Below, piece by piece: positions 27,688-37,095 of a DNA stretch of 64,000 nucleotides (positions are counted from its first letter, which is position 1; every line of letters starts with the position of its first letter). A model generated the notes under the pieces. It had not been told where the DNA came from. It worked only from the letters and a program-made list of their open reading frames with translations, and searched no databases. The translations under genes were made by a program, and so were the position numbers. The DNA is from Mojavia pulchra JT2-VF2 (lineage in GTDB: Bacteria; Cyanobacteriota; Cyanobacteriia; Cyanobacteriales; Nostocaceae): assembly GCA_019359325.1 (NCBI GenBank), contig JAHHHN010000013.1:105526-169525 (forward strand). The letters are read 5' to 3'.

Positions 27688-29301
27688 ATGCGTATCTTGA
27701 TGATTCAACCCAACTATCATTCTGGTGGTGCTGAAATTGCTGGTAATTGGCCACCTAGTTGGGTGCCGTATGTTGGTGGGGCATTGAAGACGGCTGGCTT
27801 TACCAATATCCACTTTATCGATGCCATGACAGATTATATTCCTGATGATGAATTAGCTAAGATTATTGCTAGGTATCAGCCGGATGTGGTGTTGGCAACG
27901 GCGATTACGCCGATGATTTACCAATCACAGAAAACCCTAAAAATTGTTAAAGAAGTTTGCCCCCAAGCAAAAACAATCATGGGCGGGGTTCACCCTACTT
28001 ATATGTATAATGAAGTCCTCCATGAGGCCCCTTGGGTAGATTATATTATCCGGGGTGAAGGGGAAGAGATTACAGTTAATTTACTACGATCGCTTGCCAA
28101 TGGAACTGATAAAAGCGATCGCCGCAATATTTTAGGTATTGCTTTCCTTGAAGATGGTAAAGTAGTGGCAACTCCAGCCCATCCCCCCATTGCTGATCTA
28201 GATACCCTCACCCCAGATTGGAGTCTGTTGGATTGGAGTAAGTATATTTATACTCCGCTGAATGTGCGGGTGGCTGTTCCCAATTATGCTAGGGGATGTC
28301 CATTTACTTGCCGTTTTTGCTCCCAATGGAAATTCTGGCGTAAATACCGTTCCGGTTCTGCCAAACGATTTGTTGATGAAATTGAAACCTTAGTAAAAAA
28401 ACACAAGGTAGGCTTTTTTATTCTTGCCGATGAAGAACCGACGATCAACAAACCCAAATTTATTGCACTGTGTAACGAATTAATCGAACGTAATTTGGGT
28501 ATTTACTGGGGAATTAATACGCGAGTCACGGATATTTTGCGCGATGAGCAAGAATTACCGCTTTACCGCAAAGCCGGACTAGTTCATGTTTCTTTGGGTA
28601 CGGAAGCAGCAGCGCAATTGAAACTGAATTTGTTCCGCAAAGAAACGACTATTGAACAGAACAAACGTGCTATCCAACTGTTAAAGCAAAATGGCATCGT
28701 TGCAGAAGCTCAATTCATCATGGGTTTAGAGAACGAAACCCCAGAGACGATAGAACAAACATACAAGATGGCGCTCGATTGGAAACCAGATATGGTGAAC
28801 TGGAATATGTTTACCCCTTGGCCTTTTTCTGAATTATTTCAGGAATTAGGCGATCGCGTGGAAGTCCGAGATTATTCTCAATATAATTTTGTCACTCCAA
28901 TCATGAAGCCGAACGCCATGGAACGGGAGGATGTTCTCAAAGGAGTTCTACGCAACTACGCCCGTTTTTATTTACGTAAGACGATTGAATATTGGTTTGT
29001 TAAAGATTCTTTTAAGCGTAAATATCTTTTAGGCTGCTTGAAAGCTTTTGCCCAAACCACACTCAACAAACGCTTCTACAACCTGAAGCGAGTTAAGTAC
29101 AAAGGACTATGCACAAAAATAGAGTTAGGTTTTGATGAGTCGAAGATTCTCACTCCCGAACAAATCGCCCAACGAAAGCAACAACATCCAGAATTAACCG
29201 CAGATGTAAATTTTACTAGCAATATTTCCGCTTGTGGCGCACCTAACGATCTTCCTGAATATCATGAACCAGAACAGGATGTGCCGAGCATGAAGATATA
29301 G
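27688..29301 (+). CDS. bchE: B12-binding radical SAM protein, BchE-type anaerobic Mg-protoporphyrin ester cyclase
   Basis: The 537-residue protein has an N-terminal cobalamin-binding domain (about 1-140) and a radical SAM domain with CxxxCxxC at Cys204, Cys208 and Cys211. Conserved stretches such as [15 protein letters not shown] and [12 protein letters not shown] match BchE, which makes the fifth ring of chlorophyll without oxygen. Cyanobacteria normally use the oxygen-dependent AcsF, and several of their BchE-like proteins are of unproven function. The gene stands alone. So the family is clear, the exact reaction less so. Confidence 0.8.
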   Translation: MRILMIQPNYHSGGAEIAGNWPPSWVPYVGGALKTAGFTNIHFIDAMTDYIPDDELAKIIARYQPDVVLATAITPMIYQSQKTLKIVKEVCPQAKTIMGGVHPTYMYNEVLHEAPWVDYIIRGEGEEITVNLLRSLANGTDKSDRRNILGIAFLEDGKVVATPAHPPIADLDTLTPDWSLLDWSKYIYTPLNVRVAVPNYARGCPFTCRFCSQWKFWRKYRSGSAKRFVDEIETLVKKHKVGFFILADEEPTINKPKFIALCNELIERNLGIYWGINTRVTDILRDEQELPLYRKAGLVHVSLGTEAAAQLKLNLFRKETTIEQNKRAIQLLKQNGIVAEAQFIMGLENETPETIEQTYKMALDWKPDMVNWNMFTPWPFSELFQELGDRVEVRDYSQYNFVTPIMKPNAMEREDVLKGVLRNYARFYLRKTIEYWFVKDSFKRKYLLGCLKAFAQTTLNKRFYNLKRVKYKGLCTKIELGFDESKILTPEQIAQRKQQHPELTADVNFTSNISACGAPNDLPEYHEPEQDVPSMKI

Positions 29302-29435
29302 AGAATCTAAAAATTAGAACTATAGGCGATCGCTTCTGCTATTGTCTCAAAGAACTGTTGAGCGATCGCCTGCTCAGAATATCTACCTATGTTATAATTT
29401 ACAACCCTCTTAGTTTGACCAGATATCCACAAAAT

Positions 29436-29690
29436 TCATAGTAAAACGACATTAGAACTTAAGGGCATAATAGCAGTAACAAAATGAGTGGTTTGGCTAT
29501 CAGGGTTAAGCCATTCTTTTACCAGTACAAACTCAGTCTCTGGGTTATAAAACAAAACAGCTAAGGATATCTGACCCTCCCAACAATAATGCACATCCCC
29601 ATCTTTAGACAAGCACACAGAACCTCTCCCATGCTGAGAAAAACCATTCAATGCTGTCTTAGTAAGCGTATTCCAAGACACATATTTCAT
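29436..29690 (-). CDS. Hypothetical protein
   Basis: An 84-residue protein beginning MKYVSWNTLTKTAL; a GAGGTGG sequence lies a few bases before this ATG, and longer in-frame starts exist upstream. The chain alternates beta-type segments (GSVCLSKDG, LAVLFYNPETEFVLVKEWL) and has no signal peptide. I do not recognise the family. It stands between the convergent BchE-type gene and a divergent small gene. Confidence 0.4.
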   Translation of the reverse strand: MKYVSWNTLTKTALNGFSQHGRGSVCLSKDGDVHYCWEGQISLAVLFYNPETEFVLVKEWLNPDSQTTHFVTAIMPLSSNVVLL

Positions 29691-29955
29691 CACGCCACCT
29701 CGTAGGTTAATAAGTATCTTTTGAAGCATTATCACTTCAACAAAGATATACTTTGACAATTCCTATTCACCCGTATAAAAACTGAGATTTCTCAGAATTT
29801 TTAGTGCCCATTCTCAAAAAGCTTGAGGAATCAGCACTGGCTGAGAAGGTTACTCCCTTAAGCCTTTAGTTTTGCGCTTGAATCTTCTTCTGTAACAAGC
29901 CTGAGGGCTTATTCCAGTAACATGATTAACTATCAACAACTTTAATAAATAGCTT

Positions 29956-30309
29956 ATGTCTTCAATTCCTCTAAAATTGAACCTGGTTGAAGGTTCTGTC
30001 TCTTTGAGTTTTTCACCCCAAGCAGCGCAGGAATTAAAAGCAGCATTGGATGAATTGATTGAACGCCTAAAAGCTGTCGCTGCTAAACCTACTCCTAGTA
30101 CTGGTAAAGTTACTCCCCAGCGTCCTGTGGAATATCGTTACACTGGTGAGGTATTTTTAGAAATTTTCTGTAATCCTAATATTTGGCCTACTCCCTTCGC
30201 AGCCAAAGTTCTACTTACTGTCCGTGATATTAATATTCGGTTGACGACAGAAGCTGAACTTACTCGCGTCATTGAAGACGTTAATCAGTATTTGGAGCAA
30301 GTAGGATAA
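29956..30309 (+). CDS. Conserved hypothetical cyanobacterial protein
   Basis: The 117-residue soluble protein starts with a beta-rich segment (IPLKLNLVEGSVSLSFS), then a helix (AQELKAALDELIERLK), a Pro/Thr linker, and an alpha/beta second half (FLEIFCNPNIWPTPFAAKVLLTVRD). It appears intact, with normal codon use. I know no function. A hairpin with arms ACCGGAGCAGT and ACTGCCCCGG follows the stop at about 30341-30374. Confidence 0.5.
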   Translation: MSSIPLKLNLVEGSVSLSFSPQAAQELKAALDELIERLKAVAAKPTPSTGKVTPQRPVEYRYTGEVFLEIFCNPNIWPTPFAAKVLLTVRDINIRLTTEAELTRVIEDVNQYLEQVG

Positions 30310-30621
30310 GCTTTTCCACCAGTGAAAATCTTACCTAAAAAATTACCGGAGCAGTCCATGAAAAACTGCCCCGGCTAGGTAATCTACATACTATACTCAG
30401 GTGGCAACATCGGATATCAAAAATTGAATCCAATACGTTCGCTACTTGAAAAGTTGTATAAATTAGACTCTAATGTTTCTGTATTAATGAGAAATTTAAG
30501 ATCCTGGATGGGGAATGCTAATAAAAACAGAGATATCCCTCAAATTAGGCGTAGAAAAGCTGGTTGTCAAATCTAAATATGGAACTCAAATCCCTATCCA
30601 AAATCTGAAATTCAGCATTGA
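30310..30621. other. Interval with a post-gene hairpin
   Basis: The hairpin at 30341-30374 (CCGG-A-GCAGT with ACTGC-C-CCGG, outer arms ATTACC/GGTAAT) is the only structure. It lacks a T tail and may still act as a terminator for the gene at 29956. Confidence 0.4.
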
Positions 30622-30858
30622 TTAGTCGTTGTCCCATTGTTCACGACCAATCAAATCACCGATGCGATCGCGTAGCAAAAAGTCACATTTTTCTAATTCA
30701 CATTCAACGCAAACCCACTCTCTCGCTGGGATGTATTGGCAGAGTGTATATATTGGCTGTTGTCGGCTGACCATTCCCTTTTGCACCAGTCGGCGTGCTT
30801 CGTCTTGAATTACATCCAAAGAGTAGTAATTGATAGAGGGCACCGTATTCACACTCAT
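30622..30858 (-). CDS. DUF4327 family protein
   Basis: The 78-residue protein matches the cyanobacterial DUF4327 family along its whole length: SLDVIQDEARRLVQKG, SRQQPIYTLCQYIPAREW, a VCVECELE segment with two Cys, and a C-terminal DRIGDLIGREQWDND. It is soluble and of unknown function. It is likely transcribed alone. Confidence 0.85.
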   Translation of the reverse strand: MSVNTVPSINYYSLDVIQDEARRLVQKGMVSRQQPIYTLCQYIPAREWVCVECELEKCDFLLRDRIGDLIGREQWDND

Positions 30859-31835
30859 GATTTTTACTCACTAATTACACGTAGATAGTGTTCCCGATAT
30901 TTAAATGGAACAAACATGACAAGGATTAGACTTGTAGCTAAAGTTTTGTAGTTTGCTATACGGAACTGTTTTCATTTTGACGCTAGACACTCTAAAATTA
31001 TCTAAAGAAATGTTACCAAAGTCAACAAATTCTGACATTTGTGGCCAATCTGCTTCATATAAGGATATCAGGGTGGTTAACATAACCTGCTTAACAGATT
31101 TTGTAAATTTTTTGCAATAGAGTTTAGAGTTCAAAATTTGGCAGTGACTGCCTCAAAGTAAGTTTGGCAGGTGGGAATAATATATACAAAAGACCATTTA
31201 TATAAGTGGTTAGGCAAAATTAAAATTACAGGTGAAGGTAACAGAACAGGGAATAGGGAACGGTGAACGGTAAACGAGGAACAGCATAGAGAATGTGTAA
31301 TCAATTTTGTTTAGGTACTTACCAACGATCAGCACCGTAATACTTTGTCTAGGTTTGCTGCTATTTGACGCTCCGAAGAATAGACAGAAATCCTTGTCAG
31401 GAGTAAAGGTATAAACTATTGCAAGTACCATCGCTACCCTACACCAGGATAGCTTGTAGCATCAGATATGTTCACAATTTCTTAAATAATTGCTGAATTA
31501 CTTAGTTCTAGATAGCACTTAGTAGATGAGAACGCTTTGGTTTCTACATCTAGGTTAGGAACAACTTGGGTGAGGCGATCGCTACTTCAAGAGAATCGCA
31601 GCAAGAGGCAAATTATCAATGTATTCGTGCAGGAAGAAAAATAACCGCTTGAGAAAGAAGCAAGTTTTTTCCAAAAGTAAATACTAGGGCAAATACAAAC
31701 TGTATTTATGCAACTACCCGTTGCTTAAGCAGGTATTGTCACATTGAAACAGACGCGATTAAGTCACGTCTGTAAAGGAGTTAGCGAATTTTTAGGGATT
31801 AATTGTTCCAAAAACTACATTATTGTTTAAATTAC
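30859..31835. other. 0.98-kb gene-poor interval
   Basis: Two short - strand frames (about 30901-31134 and 31210-31431) lack protein character. At 31237-31290 there is a run of degenerate heptamers of the GGGAACA/GGTAAAC kind. The rbfA hairpin lies at 31750-31772. I see nothing else. Confidence 0.45.
31750..31772 (-). terminator. Hairpin downstream of rbfA
   Basis: CAGACG and CGTCTG pair, with an inner GA/TC extension, 64 bases past the rbfA stop. It resembles the dispersed GAGACGCGAT...GTCTC palindromes seen at 17812. Confidence 0.45.
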
Positions 31836-32255
31836 TTACTCCACAAATTCATCATCATATTCATCTGCATTATTGCCATTTTCTGCTAACATTTCGGATG
31901 GACGCTCATCCTTGAGTTGGTTCAATAACGTCAGCACCCTAGTACCACGTTCTATAGAGTGGTCTTCGATAAATATCACTTCTGGTGTGCGACGCAGCCT
32001 TACCCGTGCGCCAAGTTCGCTGCGGACGTAACCTGTGGCCGACTTTAAACCTGCCATAGTTTCCGCCTTGGCTTCTTCTGTACCATAAATGCTGACGTAT
32101 ATTTTGGCGTGTTGCAGATCACCAGAGACATCAACATCAGTAACACTTACCATTCCTGTACCCACACGGTCATCCTTGATGCCGTTGAGCAGCATTTGGC
32201 TAACTTCCCGTTTGATTAATTCGGCAACACGGGAAACACGGCGATTTGTAGCCAT
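31836..32255 (-). CDS. rbfA: Ribosome-binding factor A
   Basis: The 139-residue protein is RbfA, which helps mature 16S rRNA in the small subunit and is important in the cold. It shows the [12 protein letters not shown] opening, the [20 protein letters not shown] strand region of the KH-type fold, and the [18 protein letters not shown] stretch. The C-terminus is acidic. It follows the Ycf33-like gene on the same strand, a common cyanobacterial pairing. Confidence 0.94.
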   Translation of the reverse strand: MATNRRVSRVAELIKREVSQMLLNGIKDDRVGTGMVSVTDVDVSGDLQHAKIYVSIYGTEEAKAETMAGLKSATGYVRSELGARVRLRRTPEVIFIEDHSIERGTRVLTLLNQLKDERPSEMLAENGNNADEYDDEFVE

Positions 32256-32379
32256 AAAAATTACGCCTCCTCACAGAGGTTGTACAACATAACAATAGAT
32301 GCAAGTAGGGGAGGAGAGTGGTTAACACTACGACGTTATTAGCCACTGTCTATGGGGCAAACCCCACAATAGCCCCAGC

Positions 32380-32586
32380 CTAGATTGTACTTAAACCCAG
32401 CATTGCGCGTAGGGTCAAAGTAATGAACGCCAAACTGCCTACAAAGAAACCTACTAGGGCAATCAAGGTGACTGGGCGTTTCAACAGCGGGAATAGTGGC
32501 GCAAACGTGTTCAGCAAAACGCCTAAGAGGACAGTAATAAAATAGCGGGGGTAGCGAAAGACGTTATCCCAGAATCCGTCAAACAT
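32380..32586 (-). CDS. DUF751 / Ycf33 family membrane protein
   Basis: The 68-residue protein has the FDGFWDNVFRYPRYFIT opening and two hydrophobic spans (about 17-33 and 41-60) of the Ycf33/DUF751 family, found in cyanobacteria and plastids. Function is unknown. rbfA follows 124 bases downstream in the same direction. Confidence 0.86.
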   Translation of the reverse strand: MFDGFWDNVFRYPRYFITVLLGVLLNTFAPLFPLLKRPVTLIALVGFFVGSLAFITLTLRAMLGLSTI

Positions 32587-32748
32587 TAATTTAGACTGCC
32601 TTGTTATAGACTATACGTTTTTTTTGATGTGCTTGTTTAACTTAATTGTAATCGATGCTGCTATAAAATTAATAAATTCATATAAAATATGATTCGTCAG
32701 TTATATTGGCTAGATTTAGTAGCTCAGTTGTAATTAAATAATAAATAA

Positions 32749-33576
32749 ATGATAGCCCAAATTCCTAAAGAAATATTTCCACGTCCATTTTTGAAATGGG
32801 CAGGTGGTAAAAATCGATAATTCAGCAATATATTCCTTATTTCCCTAAACAATATAAAACTTATTTTGAGCCATTCTTCGGCGGTGGTGCTGTTTTTTCT
32901 ATCTCCAGCCAAACACTGCAATCTTAACTGATATTAATGCAGAATTAATTACTACTTATCGCTGTGTTCGGGATCAAGTTGAGGAATTAATTGTTCTTTT
33001 GAAAGAGCATAAAGTTCAGCATAATAGAGATTATTATAACGTGCGAGCAAACCTTGGAAGCAATGATTTAGAAAAAGCGGCTCGTTTAATTTATCTTAAG
33101 AAAACTTGTTTTAACGGACTTTATCGAGTAAACTCCAAGGGACAATTCAATGTACCTATAGGCAGATACGAAAATCCTAACTTTGCCCTGAAGAATTACT
33201 GCGAGCAGCCTCAGCAGTACTTAATAAATCTGAAATTAAACAGGCAGATTTTGTGGATGTGTTAAACTTTGAGGGCAGTAGCGATGATTTTGTCTTCTGC
33301 GATCCGCCTTATTATCCTATAAGTAGTACCAGTTATTTCACAGGTTACAATTGCAATTCTTTTGAAGAATAAGACCAAGAACGTTTAAGAGATACTTGTG
33401 CAAAATTGGCGAATCGTGGTGTCAAAGTTATGATATATAATTCTGATTTTGACTTTATAAGGAAGCTATATAAGCAAATTAATTTGAATATTTATCCAAT
33501 AGAAGCAGCACGTTCTATTAATTCTAATACATAAAAACGCGGGATGATTTACAAATTATTAATTACTTCTTATTAG
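32749..33576 (+). pseudogene. Broken Dam-type (D12 class) adenine-N6 DNA methyltransferase
   Basis: Pieces of a Dam/DpnM-type methyltransferase follow in correct order but in different frames: PFLKWAGGK (SAM-binding motif) at 32785-32811, YFEPFFGGGAVF, LTDINAELI, the CFNGLYRVNSKGQFNVPIGRY segment, the catalytic DPPY at about 33302-33313, and a closing VKVMIYNSDF. I count three frame changes and two later in-frame stops (TAA near 33370 and TAA near 33532). The gene cannot make an active enzyme. Its 3' end overlaps the convergent nuclease gene by four bases. Confidence 0.88.
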
Positions 33577-34013
33577 CAATTCTTATTTGCCCAGGCAATA
33601 AATCTATCTAAACTATAAACTGCTAATAAATTAAGATTACATTTAACTTGATTTCTCAGCCATTTGATAGCTCCTTCTCTCATCCCTTCACCTCCAATAA
33701 CTACAATAGTTGGTGCTGGGTAAGAGTTTTGAATATTCAAATTCAAATAAGGAAACTTTTCATCAACAGACCCACCACTTTCTTGCCATTTACACTCGAT
33801 AATTAATTCGGACGGGCTTGTAGGTAAACCTATATAGCGGTTCCCATCCTGGTGAGGTACGTTTTCAAAGCTACTAACCTTATTAAACAAGATTTGGGTG
33901 TACCTCAGTTGCTTAGGAAACGCTATATATGCCCGTACGCCTTGAGTCATGATCATCCTGAACTCTTTGACAAAATCCCTGCTAATTCTAGGATTCCACG
34001 GAAGAAGTATCAC
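33573..34013 (-). CDS. PD-(D/E)XK-type restriction endonuclease-like protein, probably truncated
   Basis: The 146-residue product holds the nuclease pattern Asp ... Glu-x-Lys in an IIECKWQ strand, followed by a GGSVDEKFPYL segment and a PTIVVIGGEG strand, as in type II restriction enzymes and related PD-(D/E)XK proteins. The first 45 residues do not look like an enzyme N-terminus, and 146 residues is short, so the gene is probably 5'-truncated. It faces the dead methyltransferase tail to tail. With no working partner methylase the nuclease is presumably inactive; that is inference. Confidence 0.6.
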   Translation of the reverse strand: MILLPWNPRISRDFVKEFRMIMTQGVRAYIAFPKQLRYTQILFNKVSSFENVPHQDGNRYIGLPTSPSELIIECKWQESGGSVDEKFPYLNLNIQNSYPAPTIVVIGGEGMREGAIKWLRNQVKCNLNLLAVYSLDRFIAWANKNC

Positions 34014-34504
34014 TTAATATGAATTTTTAATATGGATATATGAAACTGGATTACATAGATAGAAAACGAAATCTTTTTAGTAAGTTTGTACTAAATAAAT
34101 TCATATTTAGATGATGACCATTGACTTGATATCTCTACATCTGATGTTGAGATCAGTGCATCATTTACCTGGAATACAAGACGTTACAATTAAGTTCCAT
34201 CAAAATGCTATCTCAATTGTATATTGATCATCTTATATTGCCATGACCGCAATTACTACCAATCTGAAGAGGGTTGTCAAACTAACCGACCACCAATTTG
34301 ACTAACTGTGTCAGGATAATCCCAATATCAAAATTGATAGCAATGCCCAAAAGGGAGAGAGCAAGAAACAGACGCAACGCCAAGCTAACTAGCAAAGAAT
34401 TAAAAGAATTTTTTAGTCACTTCGGGCAGAAATTTACCGTAATAACATCTGGATTATGTAGGATCAAACCTGGAGAAATTTATTAATTGTGCTTTTAAAA
34501 GTCA
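34014..34504. other. Interval between the nuclease and HetZ-like genes
   Basis: A 47-codon frame from ATG 34343 to TAA 34486 on the + strand starts with a strongly basic run (MPKRERARNRRN) and could be a small protein or a fragment; I give it low weight. Nothing else was seen. Confidence 0.3.
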
Positions 34505-35725
34505 TCAGCCTGTTTGGACTTCAGTATGACCGTTACGGATAGACCACGCTAGATCTAAAAGTTGAGTCCAACGCTTTTGCAATTGTTTGGGAGTGCATTT
34601 GAGTGCTTTAGCGATCGCCTGGTCACTATGCCGTGCAGTTTTTAATTGCAAAATTTCTTGTTGCTGTTCATTTAGCAGGCTCAAAAAGGTTTGCCACTGT
34701 TGGCTAGACAGACCCAACTTATGTTCTAAACCTGCACCTAACCATTGATGTACTAGTTGCCATTGATGTTGCTTGGCAAACTTTTCTACATGATATTTAA
34801 AACGTTGTTGCAGATAGTCCCGCTGACGGCTACTTAGACCAAGAATTTGGTCAATTTCCGGTGCTGAAAGGTCTTGGAGTTTCAGAGTTAGGTAATCTAC
34901 GCAGTCAGTTTGACCTTGAGACTCCAGGTAATTCACTAATTCCGAAATCACCCGATCGCGTTCAGATTCTTCCGATGGATCGAAATTAGTTTGTGCAACC
35001 ATTTGCGACCTTAGCTGTTGCACAGCTGAGTTGCGCTGATAAGATTCTCCCTCTTCTGTCTTGGCAGACTCCACTGCCATTTCGATATCCACGGTAGTTT
35101 CCTGCGGTTGACGACGGGCAAAACCTTGGGCACGCAAGATAATCAGCTGTTGACTAGCACTACCAGGTAAATTGATGCGGCGTTTGGCATATTGTTCTGT
35201 AAATGCCATGTATTCGGCTAATTGCAACTGAGTACGCGGCGTGTAATCTTCAGGTAGTTCATTTTCCCGCCGAAAAGCTTTAATAGCTTCGATATAAAAT
35301 GCTTGCAAGAAATCTTCAATCAGGTTGTAACGACCTTGAAATCCCAAATCTGAACCGGAAACGGTAACGTGACGATAAACTATAGCGCCCAGATTGCTAT
35401 GTAGTTCCACACGCCCACGGCGTGAACCTAGTTGGTAGTAACGTAAACACTTTTGTAAACGATGCCTTGCTAGGGTAAGCTGCCAAGATTGGATTTCTCC
35501 AGATGTTTGAATACGGGAGCTTTTATCGCAAATGCGTTCTACTTCTTTAGCGATGCGTGTCGCTACAGCTTGCACACACCCAGGTGCAGCTTTTACTTGA
35601 TCTTGAATTTCTTGAGATAGCAGTTGCATCAAGGTTTCGGTATTGCTAGCTGACAATTGTTTGCTTGAGATGTAGCAATCAAAAGTGGAGGTAGAAGTTG
35701 GTAGAGTAACAAGGTTGGCTTTCAT
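34505..35725 (-). CDS. HetZ-related protein
   Basis: The 406-residue protein has the long helical, DNA-binding-like architecture of HetZ, a heterocyst-differentiation regulator. The recognisable block is the C-terminal region with DLSAPEIDQILGLSSRQRDYLQQRFKY and the HQWLGAGLEHKLGLSSQQW segment, which reads like sigma-factor-type helix-turn-helix units, plus a central YNLIEDFLQAF. It is a paralogue-type sequence, so a role in heterocyst formation is not assured. I use the ATG at 35725; a GTG at 35752 adds nine residues. No Shine-Dalgarno sequence is obvious. Confidence 0.68.
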   Translation of the reverse strand: MKANLVTLPTSTSTFDCYISSKQLSASNTETLMQLLSQEIQDQVKAAPGCVQAVATRIAKEVERICDKSSRIQTSGEIQSWQLTLARHRLQKCLRYYQLGSRRGRVELHSNLGAIVYRHVTVSGSDLGFQGRYNLIEDFLQAFYIEAIKAFRRENELPEDYTPRTQLQLAEYMAFTEQYAKRRINLPGSASQQLIILRAQGFARRQPQETTVDIEMAVESAKTEEGESYQRNSAVQQLRSQMVAQTNFDPSEESERDRVISELVNYLESQGQTDCVDYLTLKLQDLSAPEIDQILGLSSRQRDYLQQRFKYHVEKFAKQHQWQLVHQWLGAGLEHKLGLSSQQWQTFLSLLNEQQQEILQLKTARHSDQAIAKALKCTPKQLQKRWTQLLDLAWSIRNGHTEVQTG

Positions 35726-35752
35726 AAATTTTTTTAGTAACTGGTATTGCAC

Positions 35753-36090
35753 CTTAATTACAACGTCAATTCAGCACTTGCTTCAGTCTTGGCTAAGGAA
35801 TGGTTTAGCATCCATCAAGACCGCTGCGATCGCTGCTCACATATAAGACTGTAGGAAATTTAAAAAGGTTACAGGGAAGGTAGTAGTCGGTTTTTTCATC
35901 AGCAACCGGATCAAAGGTGGCACACAGTTATCTACCATGTTCTAAAAGCAGCCCAAACTATTGCTGTACCTAACTTTGATGTCATTACCTTCTAACTACT
36001 CCTAGCTCTTATAAGTAGGACAATTGTAAAAGTGGAGCTTAATTTATTACATTTTCCGAAATTAACTGATGAGCCTGTGAAGTGCGATTT
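35753..36090. other. Interval between HetZ-like and YrdC-like genes
   Basis: The 338 bases hold one GCGATCGC site and the promoter region of the HetZ-like gene. No gene or clear box is seen. Confidence 0.35.
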
Positions 36091-36750
36091 TTATACCCAT
36101 GCTGATGCTGCTTCCCAACCTAAACCCCTTCTTGTAATCATTGGTTCGTCTCCGGTCAAATCTAAAATCGTAGATACTTCATACGTAGGTTCCTCACCAG
36201 TATCTACAATTACATCGACTAAATTATCTAATCGGTCAAACAGTTCGGCCTGAGACAGAATTGGTTTTGGCTCTACCCCAACCATTCCATCATCTACTTC
36301 ATCTGGTGGCAGATGTGCTGAAGTAGAAATAATGGGATTTCCTAGCGCTGTTAGCAATGCTAAACATACAGTATGATTTGGTACTCTAATTCCTGTAGTT
36401 TTCCGCTTGGGATTTTGCACTAGTCGTGGCACTAACTTAGTAGCAGGTAACAAAAATGTGTAGGGCCCAGGTATGAGTCGCTTCATAATCCGGTAGGCTA
36501 TATCACTTACAGTGGCATAAGTAGCCACATTGGATAGTGAGGGACACAAAAATGTTAGTGGTTTATCATTCGCTAGCTGCTTAATTTGCCGTACTCGTTC
36601 CACCGCCGACTTAGCATTCAAATCACAACCAATTGCATAGACTGTATCAGTAGGGTAGAGCATTACTGCGCCGCTAGAAAGTGCCGATTTTAGTTCCTCT
36701 ATTCGGCGGGTTTGAGGATTATCAGGATGGACTGTGAAAATTTTTGCCAT
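36091..36750 (-). CDS. L-threonylcarbamoyladenylate synthase (Sua5/YciO/YrdC family)
   Basis: The 219-residue protein has the YrdC fold: a VMLYPTDTVYAIGCD strand-loop, KPLTFLCPS, a PGPYTFLLPAT segment, and TTGIRVPNH followed by NPIISTSAH. Members make threonylcarbamoyl-AMP for the t6A modification of tRNAs that read ANN codons. Length fits the TsaC/YciO type without the extra Sua5 domain. It is monocistronic. YciO-like paralogues may act on other substrates, so tsaC is not assigned with certainty. Confidence 0.85.
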   Translation of the reverse strand: MAKIFTVHPDNPQTRRIEELKSALSSGAVMLYPTDTVYAIGCDLNAKSAVERVRQIKQLANDKPLTFLCPSLSNVATYATVSDIAYRIMKRLIPGPYTFLLPATKLVPRLVQNPKRKTTGIRVPNHTVCLALLTALGNPIISTSAHLPPDEVDDGMVGVEPKPILSQAELFDRLDNLVDVIVDTGEEPTYEVSTILDLTGDEPMITRRGLGWEAASAWV

Positions 36751-37095
36751 AAAAAATTTAGTAGGGGAAATTTCAGGCTTTGCATTGATAGAAAAATCTT
36801 AAAAATGGCGAATGGAGTATGGGGATCACGTTAGTTTGCACAAGTCGGGTAACCCACCTATGCAGCAACTAGCTTCCCAATGTCTAATCCTGAATTGATG
36901 GCAGTGAATGATCCCTGAATTCCACATAGTAGTCTGGAGAGGAAAGCCTCTCCCAGTAATGGATACTGGTTATTAGAAAGAATTTTCAAACTTTGGTGGG
37001 GTTTCAATCCTTCTCTAGAATTTACCGCTATTTCCTAGCCCCTAGTCCCAGCTTCTTTGAATTAGCCTCAGTTTCTTTAAATTAGTAATATATCT
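36751..37095. other. Leader region of larC with a stable hairpin
   Basis: A 7-bp stem, GGAGAGG (36936-36942) with CCTCTCC (36947-36953) and loop AAAG, lies 143 bases before the larC start. It lacks a T tail and could be part of the larC leader or a small RNA. Otherwise the stretch is empty. Confidence 0.4.

Noticed and set aside
30901..31431. Two short - strand frames upstream of the DUF4327 gene
   Set aside because: No similarity, no ribosome sites; part of the DNA is heptamer repeats.
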